A DNA stretch of 64,000 nt, taken from the NCBI RefSeq assembly GCF_048569485.1, contig NC_134357.1, positions 111,088,744 to 111,152,743 on the forward strand. The letters are read 5' to 3'. A model generated the notes under the pieces. That model did no database searches and was not told the origin of the DNA. It saw only the letters and a list, made by a program, of their open reading frames with translations. This document shows positions 55,065-64,000 of the stretch, one piece after another; within the stretch, counting starts at the first letter, position 1; every line of letters starts with the position of its first letter. This DNA is from Anomaloglossus baeobatrachus. Lineage: Eukaryota; Chordata; Amphibia; Anura; Aromobatidae. The translations under genes were made by a program, and so were the position numbers.

Positions 55065-56474
55065 TAGTGACAATCACAAGGAAAGCTACTCTGTGCTAGT
55101 GGCTCCATCCCTCCTTGTATTTCAGGAGCAGCCATTCCCTGCTGTGAAGCTGTCTGGTCCTGACTTTTCACTGTAAAACGAGCTTTATGATGGGAGCACA
55201 GGAATCCGGACATCTTGCTGTCCAAATCACGTGCAGTATGGACCGGAGCCACAGCCAGACACGACACTGGACATGACCCCAGAGGCTCCTGCCGTCCGGA
55301 TCACTTCTCTGCGCTGATTTTCTTCGTCCTTCTCCTCCTCTCCGTTTCTTGGATCTTGTTTTCCTGTTGGCTACAGTGATAGTTTCCTCTTTCTCCTTTT
55401 CTCCCTACAGAGGCATAGTAAATACATGTGTACTGATTGAGGGCTGACCCAATATTTTTAACATAACTGAGCAAAGTTTTCATCCTAAATCCATAGACTT
55501 TAGCACAACGGACTCTCCCGACTCCCCCATACACATGTGCGCTCAATATGGCTATGGAGACAGCACTGGGGGCTGTAATGTGTTCTGTCAGCATCCTGGC
55601 CTAGCAAAAGGATCAGGCATACTGAAATCCAATCTACCCCATCCTTCTTTCCCCAGACATCTGCCAGTTTGGAGATCAGCGATTCCGGCTAGAATCTATA
55701 TATTGCCACTTCTAGGCTTCGTTCTTGATACAGTAAGTCTAGTCTTTTTTGGGGCTGAGCTGGAATCAAATGATGAAACGTTCTGCAGCTTTGTGCTTGG
55801 GCATCCAGCATTTCATTGTCGACACAAGACCTCAGACACAAGCTAAGAAGCCATCAGATTAGTTTTGTTCCCCTTTCCCTTTGCTGCTTTTGTATTACAC
55901 TGTAGAAAAGTGGCTGCCTGATCATACATATGTGAACCAGTTTTTCTTTTGCCCTGAAGTGATTGGATGACAAGAAAAAGGTCAAATAATAACAAAAAAG
56001 GGTGTCTGAGTCCTGGGGTTGTCTCCAGCGCTGGCTGCATAGTTTGTGCTGAGCTGTATGGGACGCGGGGGTATGACACATGGTTTCACTCAGATTTCAT
56101 GGAAGAAAAAGAGCAGAGGAAATAGCTGTGGTAGATCACAAGGATTGAGGAGAAATCACACACCACTCTCCAGCAAAGGGGAAAGTGACTACAGCATTTG
56201 GATGATCTATTTATCTTGGAAGAACTGCGGCTCCACCCAGAAGTGGTTAATAAAGGACGTTTCTGAGGAGACATCACTGACCTGTTACTTAAGTAATTAC
56301 CGAGGTCAGATCTCATCAGAGATGGTGATGGCACATTCGGCTGCATCATTAAACTGGACCTCTGAGCCATTAAAGTATATTTACAGAAGAAATACTCATA
56401 AAAAGTGAGCTTCCAGGAATCACCTGAAGGGCTGCTCCCAACGATAACATTCAGCCGAAGAAGCTCATGCAGTC
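55065..56474. other. Intronic DNA without a recognised gene
   Basis: Unique-looking sequence. Short ORFs without known motifs, no repeat boundaries seen. Confidence 0.4.
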
Positions 56475-56477
56475 TTA

Positions 56478-56859
56478 GGCTATGTGTCCACGGTAGAATG
56501 TACCTGCGGATTTTTCTGCATGAAAATCCGCGACTTTCGCGGCAAATCCGCACCTTATTTTTGCCGCGGATTTACCGCGGATTACCGGGAATTCCGGGAA
56601 TTTGCCGCGGATTTTGATGCGGATTTTTTTTTTTTTCCCCATTCTATACCCAAAATCCGCACCAAAATCCGCAACAATAATTGACATGCTGCAGATCTTT
56701 CCGGATCAAAATCCGCGGCAAATCCGCCGCGGAAAAATCCGCAGCATGGACACAGCATTTCCAAAATGCCATTGAAATGGCTTGGAAGTGCCGCTGCTGC
56801 AGATTTTTGGAAAATCCGCGGTAAATCCGCGGCAAAATCCGCAGCGTGGACACATAGCC
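56478..56859. mobile_element. Harbinger-like MITE with GGCTATGTGTCCAC ends
   Basis: Perfect inverted ends GGCTATGTGTCCAC and GTGGACACATAGCC, flanked by TTA. The inside is built of AAATCCGCGG/CCGCGGATTT words in both orientations. Confidence 0.88.
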
Positions 56860-57048
56860 TTAAAGGGAATCTGTCACCAGGGTTTTACCACCTCATCTGA
56901 GAGCAACATAACGTAAGGGCAGAGATTGTAATTCCAGCGGTGTCACTTACTGGGCTACTTACTGTAGTTTTGATAAATCTACAGCAGAGAAAAGAATTAT
57001 TTTGCTCTCAGTTGGGGTAACAAAAACCTAGTCATGGATTCCCTTTAA
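56860..57048. mobile_element. T2-type MITE, internally deleted
   Basis: TTAAAGGGAATCTGTCACCA to GATTCCCTTTAA. It matches the outer parts of 54064-54627 with most of the middle missing. It touches the preceding MITE, sharing TTA. Confidence 0.8.
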
Positions 57049-57087
57049 AACTGAGCCGAAGCTGTATTTTTACACAACTGTTTGATC

Positions 57088-57122
<35 letters not shown>

Positions 57123-57800
57123 AAAAAAAAAAAATCCAGAGAGGCAAAAAGTGCACCAACAGTTCTGTAAAAATGTATTCAGATTCCAATATGTTTGGAA
57201 AAATTGTTAAAATCTTGACAAAAGCGATCTGAAAACCTACAATGCTTGAGGAGCTTCCATCACACGTGTCTGTGCCCCCCCCCCTTTTGGGTCTGTGGCC
57301 CCCCTTTTGTGTCTGTGGCCCCCTTTTTCTATATGAAATGGCACAGCAGAGAAATTGAGAAAACGTCTGCCAAGGGGTATTTTTAAAAAAAAAAAATCTA
57401 TATACATTGGGAGCCTATGGGCAGCATATTTACATACATATTACATATTTTTGCCTTTACAGTGGCACTTGTCTGCTATACATCAAGGACTCGATGGACA
57501 CAGAAAATTGCAGTTTACAAAGACCCAAAGGAATGGGAGTTGGCCTATATTCACAGCCATATCTCACGATGCTTTTGCATGTAATTGATTTCACACATGA
57601 AAAGCATATTCTAGGCTTGTGTGTTTTAGGGCAAGATATTACATGTTTAAATGGCCGACATCTCCATTATATAGATGAGAAATTTAAAGCAACACACGGC
57701 CACAATTTCCAGATGTTACTGGTCTGAGAATTGTAAGTTTCCTCTGAAACTCACCTAAATCATTAAAGAGCAGCTCGACCTAAACTTGCTGTAAGTTTAT
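57049..57800. other. Intronic DNA with a (GT)n microsatellite
   Basis: (GT)n at 57091-57118, a small CCCCCTTTTGTGTCTGTGGC tandem repeat near 57275-57325. No exon recognised. Confidence 0.5.
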
Positions 57801-58273
57801 GGCCGGGGCCACACTGGGATCTACCACGATCCTTGCATGACACTCGGGTCACACTGGCAGCACAGCAGAGCCGAGTGTTATGCGAGTGTCGCTGCGACTG
57901 AGGTCCGATCGTGCGATCAGAGCACAGCTGTCGTGGGAGGGCCGGCGCTGTGGAGGATAGGGAGGGATTTATCTCCCTCTCTCCTCCGTTACCAACTATT
58001 GTCACGCTCGCCTTGCACTCGCGGTACATCTGTGTACTGCGAGTGCAGTGCGATATATATTTTTTTTTTTCTCTCACCCCATAGACTTAAATGGGTGCGA
58101 ACGAAACTTGGATCACATTGCACCCGCAGCATGCTGCGATTGTTTTCTCGGCCCAATTAGGGCTGAGAGAATAATCGCTCATGGGTGCTGACACACAGGC
58201 TATTGGTCCGAGTGGAATGCAATGTTCTATCACACTCCACTCGCTCTGATTTTCATGCCGTGTGGCTTAGGCC
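57801..58273. mobile_element. Harbinger-like MITE (GTGTGGC ends), opposite copy of 51841-52409
   Basis: GGCCGGGGCCACACTGGGAT at the left, CATGCCGTGTGGCTTAGGCC at the right, TAA after it. Shared words: GATCCTTGCATGACACTC, GACTGAGGTCCGATC, ATTTTCATGCCGTGTG. Confidence 0.68.
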
Positions 58274-58762
58274 TAAGAGGTCTGATCGGTATCTTTTTTT
58301 CATTGCCATTCAGTAAAAAATTATGTCATCAAGCAACCCCAAAAAACTTGGATTAATTTTTCCAGGCACTTTGTCTGCCGTGGAAATTGTCCAGGACTGT
58401 GAAGACAGAAGAGTCAGTTACTTTTGGGTAGAGTCAATTTGAGGAAATCTATAAACTTCAGCTTTTAAAAAAACCGTGATTAATTTCTTAACTTATTTGT
58501 TGCTGCCTGTTATTGTTAGGAGACGTCATACCCTTGGCTTACCGGCCCCTGTCCTGCTTCTATCAGCGGAGATGTGATCTTCACTATTTTGAGCTCCGGT
58601 GTACAATATTATGTGACTTGTTATTTTGATAAGAAGCATCCTGCTAATTGTTACTAATTGTTAATCTCTGCTCTCTGGGGAGGTGTCAGATCCATTCATT
58701 GATGATTCATGTGGCTTGATGGCTAAAACAGCCCTTTTAAAATGTCTTTCTTTTTCTTCCAG

Positions 58763-58886
58763 GAACTTCTTTTCTAAAAGATCAAAGGACCTGAAATCTG
58801 CAGCATCGAGTGCCCCCGGCTGGAAGCTGTTCGGTAAAGTCCCTCCTAGAGAGCATGCTCAGAAAGACTGTAAGATCATTCAGCAG
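58763..58886 (+). CDS. TBC1D12: TBC1D12 exon 2
   Basis: An acceptor TTTTTCTTCCAG precedes it and GTGAGC follows CAG at its end. It completes the Arg codon split after exon 1 and reads [20 protein letters not shown] then [20 protein letters not shown] and Q, matching the conserved stretch before the EYEARTGRT segment of TBC1D12/TBC1D14 as I remember it. Length 124 bases, so the next intron is phase 0. The joined exons give 196 residues without a stop. This basic stretch lies just N-terminal of the region leading to the TBC domain, whose exons are outside the window. No frameshift or unusual base use is seen, and the exon appears functional. Confidence 0.9.
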
Positions 58887-59364
58887 GTGAGCGGCCTCCT
58901 TGTATAAACACCATCCATGCCCCCATAGGATCCGCCAGAAGCCGTTTACATGCAATCCTTCCATGGGGCATCTTAGCGGTGCGACCGTAGCCTTGTGTTT
59001 AGCCGGCTCTGTCTAGGCTTTGTGCACAATTTACAGATGTAAGCATCACTTCTCTGCACTCGGTTTCCCAAACCTATTTTTTGTCCTTAGCTGGTACCAT
59101 GGGGTTAATGTGACACCATGCAGATTGGTACAGCTAATGTTTTTATTTCATGGTACCAGACAGGGGTTAGGATAGGATCATATGTACTGGATTTTTCCAA
59201 TGGAAAATGAATGGGTGGACAAACTACAATGTAGTAAAATCTACAGCGCCATCTTTATCAGCTATGTGCAGTATGTTTGGGGCTTTGATACCCTCAAGTC
59301 TCGTAATCCTCACTATACGTGTGGCATTTAATTTTTAATCATCTTTTCGTTTATTTATTATTTT

Positions 59365-59618
59365 CCTTGCTTATTTAGCACCATTAATTTCCTCAGCGCT
59401 TTACAGATATCATGATCGCTGTCCTCTGGGCCCACAATGTAAATTCCCTTTCAGTTTTGTCTTTAGTGTGGGGGGAAATAGGAGAACCCGGAGCAAACTT
59501 ACACAGAACATACAAACTCCCTGCAAATGTTGTTCTTGGTGGGAACCCAGGACTCCAGCGTTGCAAGGCTACATACAGTGCTAACTACTGAGCCACCATG
59601 CTGCCCAGTGGTTTGTAC
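59365..59618 (-). mobile_element. tRNA-derived SINE with L2-like tail, minus strand
   Basis: On the minus strand it starts with a tRNA-like head (GGTGGCTCAGTAGTTAGC, then GGAGTCCTGGGTTCCCACC), continues with TTTGTATGTTCTGTGTAAGT and ends AGCGCTGAGGAAATTAATGG near 59385, the L2-like tail. About 250 bases, near full length, moderately diverged. Confidence 0.78.
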
Positions 59619-60785
59619 TTTATAATCATTCTGTCCTCCTTTTATTAAAAATCCACTCTCCAAGCACTGACTCCCTGTTGAGCTTGTAATAGTATTGTGC
59701 TTCTATGCAGCAGTCATCAGTGGAGGCAGACTCCTGGGGAAGGGCAAGCTGGTAATATGTAGTGTGTCCCAGACTACGTCACACTCCCGGTAAGCACTAT
59801 AGCTTACCTGTAGTCACAGCTATAATGAGCAGCAGCTGTGAATGCGCCCCCGACAGTGATTGACAGCTGGGTGTAATGCTGAGCTGGCTGTCAGTCAGTG
59901 CTGGGTGCAGTTACCACTCTCCATACACAGAGCTGTCACTGAACCAGGATATGTGTCCTGATATCTCGCAGTGCAGCCTGGACTCCCATGGACTCTCTTC
60001 CCTATTATATCAGGCGCTCTGTATTCGCACCATCCCGTTTTGATGCCCCTACTTTTTCAAGCTGACTGCAAAAAAGCAACCAGGAAATGAGGTTTCTGAT
60101 CAGTTGAAGTCTTTTCTGAAACGATTGGGTTCATCATACCCTCATGCCATTCACAGCAGTGCACCAGTATACATACAGGCGCGTAGGTGTGGAGGCTGCA
60201 TCCAGGTCCCCTCTGCCACATGACACGGCCCCATTTTTATATGTGGTGGTTGAGCAGACCCTTTTTACACATTTAGCACTGGAATCTAAGCTCTTTATAT
60301 TTCTGCAGAAGTACTAAATAATGTCATGTAGAAAGAGCCGATCTGTCACAGGCAATCAACCAAATCTACAGAGTTGTTCTTCATAACCATGTCCACCAGC
60401 AGTGCTGACATTTCATGATTTTGGAACAATATTTCGTACCCTCCTATTCTCTGTGTAATAACACTTTGGAGACTACTGTGTAGCCATTAGGCCTGTGAAT
60501 AAAAAAACTAAATCCCATCTCTCCTTTTGAGCTCAGTATGTATGGACACCATATTGCAGCAGCCTCGGTGCGTCTCCTTGAAGGGGACTTGTCAGCAGCT
60601 TTCCCATTTCTGAATAGCTCCCATCACTGTAATTTGCTTCCATAGTCTAATTTTACTACTTCTTATAACCTGACATGCATGTGCAAATGAACTATACTCT
60701 GTGCCACTTTCACTATACTTTGCATGGAAATGACCGCTGAGTAGGCCAATGGCCACGTCTGGTCTGACGTCTGCATCCCCTGTAA

Positions 60786-61487
60786 GGGGTACGTCTCACA
60801 TAGCGAGATTGCTAGCGAGATCGCTGCTGAATCACGGTTTTTGTGACGCACCAGTGACCTCATTAGCGATCTCGCTGTGTGTGACACTGAGCAGCGATCT
60901 GGCCCCTGCTGTAAGATCGCTGCTCGTTACACACAGTGCTGGTTCATTTTTTGCTCGTCGCTCTCCCGCTGTGAAGCACACATCGCTGTGTTTGACAGCG
61001 AGAGAGCAACGATCTGAATGTGCAGGGAGCTGGCGTCTGGCAGCCTGCGGTAAGCTGTAACCAAGGTAAATATTGGGTAACCAAGCGAAGCCCTTTGCTT
61101 GGTTACCCGATATTTACCTTGGTTACTAGCGTCCGCCACTCTCACGCACCCAGTGCCAGCTCCCTGCACACGTAGCCAGAGTACACATCGGATAAATAAG
61201 CAAAGCGGTTTGCTTATTAACCCGATGTGTACTCTGGCTAGGAGTGCAGGGAGCCAGCGCTAAGCGATGTGTGCTGGTAACCAAGGTAAATATCGGGTAA
61301 CCAAGCGCTTGGTTACCCGATATTTACCGTAGTTACCAAGCGCAGCACCGCTTCCACGCGTCGCTGGGGGCTGGTCACTGGTCGCTGGTGAGATCTGTCT
61401 AACAGCTCACCAGCGACCATGTAGCGACGCAGCAGCGATCCTGACCAGGTCAGATCGCTGGAGCATCGCTAAAGTGTGACGGTACCC
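60786..61487. mobile_element. Harbinger-like MITE with three internal hairpins
   Basis: GGGGTACGTCTCACATAGCG and GTGTGACGGTACCC are its ends, flanked by TAA. Inside are three long palindromes (61057-61126, 61171-61241, 61277-61339) and many GCGATC/GATCGC words. Confidence 0.82.
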
Positions 61488-61828
61488 TAAGTCCTTGAGA
61501 TCCGCTCTCACCTCTGGACAGGTGGCGTTCCCTCAATCATCCTGTGCATGCAGCGTTCAGTAGAGACCGGTTGTGCATGCACGTTACACACTGCACTGTT
61601 CATTACCAGCTTAGGTAAAGTGTGCCACAGGCAGGGTGAGCGCCAAGAGCAAAATCTCGCTCTTTCACTGCAACGGGACACAGAGGGCCCAAAAATTGTG
61701 GACCAACTTTGTTAGAAACTCAGGTTCTTTCAGCTTTCTTAACAGACCCTTAACATTTTATACATAACTTAAATTTAATAAAATTCCTAATATTGGTCCC
61801 TTTATATATTTGTATAAATAGTAAATGA

Positions 61829-61950
61829 ATGAACAGTGGCTCAGTGGTTAGCACTGCTGTCTTGCTGGGGTCTTGAGTTCAAATCCCACCAAGGACACCA
61901 TCTGCAAGGAGTTTGTATGTTCTCCCCGTGTTTGTGTGGGTTTCCTCCTT
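61829..61950 (+). mobile_element. tRNA-derived SINE head, plus strand, truncated
   Basis: TGGCTCAGTGG (61837-61847) is an exact A box and GAGTTCAAATCCC (61875-61887) a near B box of RNA polymerase III promoters. ACCAAGGACACCATCTGCAA and GTATGTTCTCCCCGTGTTTG follow, as in the SINE at 59365-59618. The 3' half is missing. Confidence 0.78.
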
Positions 61951-62809
61951 TCCTTATTGGCTTCCAGCTCCTCCATCCCAGCTCCTGGCAGTCTGGCTTC
62001 TTTCTGGTCCTTTCTCTGACATTGGCCAGTCCTTGGGCAGCATGTGATTGAAGAAGTGTTTGACTAGCCCCATGCTCTGTATATTAGCTTTGGCAGAGAA
62101 GGGATCTGGCTTATCTATTAAAATAAGCAATCAGCAAACCCCTTTAATGCCCTTCTTCTGTCATTTGCTGACACAGGAAAAGGTCTCCTGCATCAAGCCC
62201 TGGGCTGTAGGACAAGCTGTATGGAGCAGCTCTGGAGCAGCGGGCACCTGGCATATCTCTGAGCTCCACAACTTGCTATTCTCATGGGGAATTTATCATT
62301 TCTTTTCTCCTTTTATTGTTCATACAAGATATTTGGAGCTCTGTTATAAAAACTGAGCTCCAGCCACCAACATAGATCAAGAAAAACATTGTCCCTCAAT
62401 TTACCCCCAAATCCAAATTCAGCTGCTTAAACATTTATGTAGGGGACTTGACCCTTAAAAATAATGCCAGCAATTTACGTTTTAGGCTTTCATTCGCCAG
62501 TAATTAGATTTTTCATCCAAATGATCACATCTGTAACGCACTATGGCATTAATAGCACTAAGTGAGTGAAATAAAAACCGTAAATATGCAAATGAGGGTG
62601 TTGCAATGCACCCCTGGTGTCAGCTGTATTGGTACACCATTGCGACCTCTAATTTGCATATCCAGCCCTGTCCCCGGTTTTGATTGACAGCACATGCTTT
62701 CTCACAATGATCACTACCTAGACTCAAATCCTTCATCCTCTGCACTGACAATGAAGGATCCGGAGGTGTAGCAGGCGGCTTCAGAGAGAAGTCTGAGATG
62801 AGAGGCCTC

Positions 62810-63400
62810 TGCCGCCCTGAGTGGGCGCCCCCTGCATCTGCCGCCCTGAGTGGGCGCCCCCTGCATCTGCCGCCCTGAGTGGGCGCCCCCTGCATCTGCC
62901 GCCCTGAGTGGGCGCCCCCTGCATCTGCCGCCCTGAGTGGGCGCCCCCTGCATCTGCCGCCCTGAGTGGGCGCCCCCTGCATCTGCCGCCCTGAGTGGGC
63001 GCCCCCTGCATCTGCCGCCCTGAGTGGGCGCCCCCTGCATCTGCCGCCCTGAGTGGGCGCCCCCTGCATCTGCCGCCCTGAGTGGGCGCCCCCTGCATCT
63101 GCCGCCCTGAGTGGGCGCCCCCTGCATCTGCCGCCCTGAGTGGGCGCCCCCTGCATCTGCCGCCCTGAGTGGGCGCCCCCTGCATCTGCCGCCCTGAGTG
63201 GGCGCCCCCTGCATCTGCCGCCCTGAGTGGGCGCCCCCTGCATCTGCCGCCCTGAGTGGGCGCCCCCTGCATCTGCCGCCCTGAGTGGGCGCCCCCTGCA
63301 TCTGCCGCCCTGAGTGGGCGCCCCCTGCATCTGCCGCCCTGAGTGGGCGCCCCCTGCATCTGCCGCCTTGAGTGGGCGCCCCCGCATCTGCCGCCCTGAG
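62810..63400 (+). repeat. Minisatellite, 29-bp unit, about 20 copies
   Basis: Unit CTGCCGCCCTGAGTGGGCG followed by CCCCCTGCAT, almost invariant over 19 steps of 29 bases; only the last units differ. Because 29 is not a multiple of three and lacks minus-strand stops, all three minus frames stay open for almost 600 bases; these are not genes. Confidence 0.95.
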
Positions 63401-64000
63401 CTCATCCAGTGTCAGTGCTCAGGAGCAGGGAGTTGACTGCTAGCTGTAATAGCATGCGCTGCCAATCAATATCGGGGGCAGTGCTGGAAATGCAAAAGTG
63501 GCCATGTCAAGGGTGCACCAAAGCGCCCTTAGTAGCAGATAATGAAAAGTGAATATAGCTTCAATTACAACACTAAAATGGTTACTAGTAGGTGCTAAGT
63601 CCACTATGTAAATGTTTCGGTAGCTGAATTAGCATTTTGGGGGGGTGACACTCTTAAGAGATAATTTGCATATTGATTCCCTTTATAACAGTTAATAGCA
63701 CTTTATAATGGCTTGCTGTCCATGCATTTCTGCAGTCAGGAGCTGGCAGCTGTGCCCGCTCAGTCGTAGGAATGTGCTTTACCAATCTCATTTAGATATG
63801 AATGACTAAAGATATCAGCTTATGGAAACTGTGATGGGGCTAATGCGGCTGAACGACTCCTACCCCTGACTGTATGGGCCCCCTCTATTGGACACTATCT
63901 GTGCTGTTCCTCCTGTTGTACACTGATACACCGTCTCTCCGCTGCTTCTTGTGGAGTTTGGTAAGGAGATGAGTGAGAATTTTGGAATGTGTGAGGAGTG

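Larger units (their letters stand above)
14789..58762 (+). other. TBC1D12: TBC1D12 intron 1, about 44 kb, phase 2
   Basis: Starts GTGAGG and ends TTTTTCTTCCAG. Nearly all of its length is repeats and transposons, described separately. Confidence 0.85.
58887..64000 (+). other. TBC1D12: TBC1D12 intron 2, partial
   Basis: Begins GTGAGC and runs to the window edge. It holds SINEs, a MITE and a minisatellite, listed separately. 58887-59365, 59625-60780, 61490-61825, 61960-62805 and 63410-64000 show no gene or repeat I recognise. Confidence 0.75.

Noticed and set aside
55535-55846. Possible additional TBC1D12 exon or unrelated gene
   Set aside because: No similarity to TBC1D12; exon 1 already joins exon 2 in phase, so nothing is missing between them.
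61829-61900. Functional tRNA gene
   Set aside because: A and B boxes are present but no cloverleaf with a proper anticodon arm and acceptor stem is apparent, and SINE sequence follows.
62620-63405. Minus-strand ORFs of 192-261 codons
   Set aside because: Repeat-driven: the 29-bp unit lacks stops on this strand.

Overview
The window looks like nuclear DNA of an amphibian, most likely a frog or toad with a large genome. The evidence is a vertebrate gene with a very long repeat-filled intron, dense foldback MITEs of the T2 type (ends TTAAAGGRR) known from Xenopus, many Tc1/mariner relics, an L1-clade LINE, tRNA-headed SINEs, and a Gmr1-type Ty3/gypsy element. Nothing bacterial or organellar is present.

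The only host gene I can support is the 5' part of TBC1D12, a TBC-domain (Rab GAP-like) protein, on the + strand. Exon 1 (coding 14325-14788) lies in a GC-rich promoter with ZNF143/THAP11-, ETS- and CLEAR-like sites. Exon 2 is 58763-58886. The phase-2 intron between them is about 44 kb. The catalytic TBC exons lie beyond the right edge.

Layout. 1-9200: a broken L1-clade LINE on the - strand, carrying a T2 MITE and, in its 5' end, a 5.0-kb LTR element (4107-9098) with near-identical LTRs. That element has no reverse transcriptase; its one long ORF ends in a Y-box-like cold-shock domain. 9950-13000: a Tc1 relic and several nested MITEs. 14030-14790: TBC1D12 promoter and exon 1, followed at once by a 22/23-bp minisatellite. 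15700-43500: intron packed with Tc1 relics, Harbinger-like (TWA target) and T2 MITEs, a hAT MITE, a mariner-like foldback and a dispersed amphibian repeat. 43544-51450: a whole-looking Gmr1-type Ty3/gypsy element in which integrase precedes reverse transcriptase; it sits inside a T2 MITE with a clean GTTCC duplication. 51460-58760: more MITEs. 58763-58886: exon 2. 58887-64000: intron 2, with SINEs, a MITE holding three strong hairpins, and a 29-bp minisatellite.

The repeats do not act together as a pathway. They are a layered record: old Tc1 and LINE copies, cut by MITEs, some of these cut by other MITEs, and two very young LTR insertions on top. The most unusual item is the LTR element that carries a cold-shock domain.
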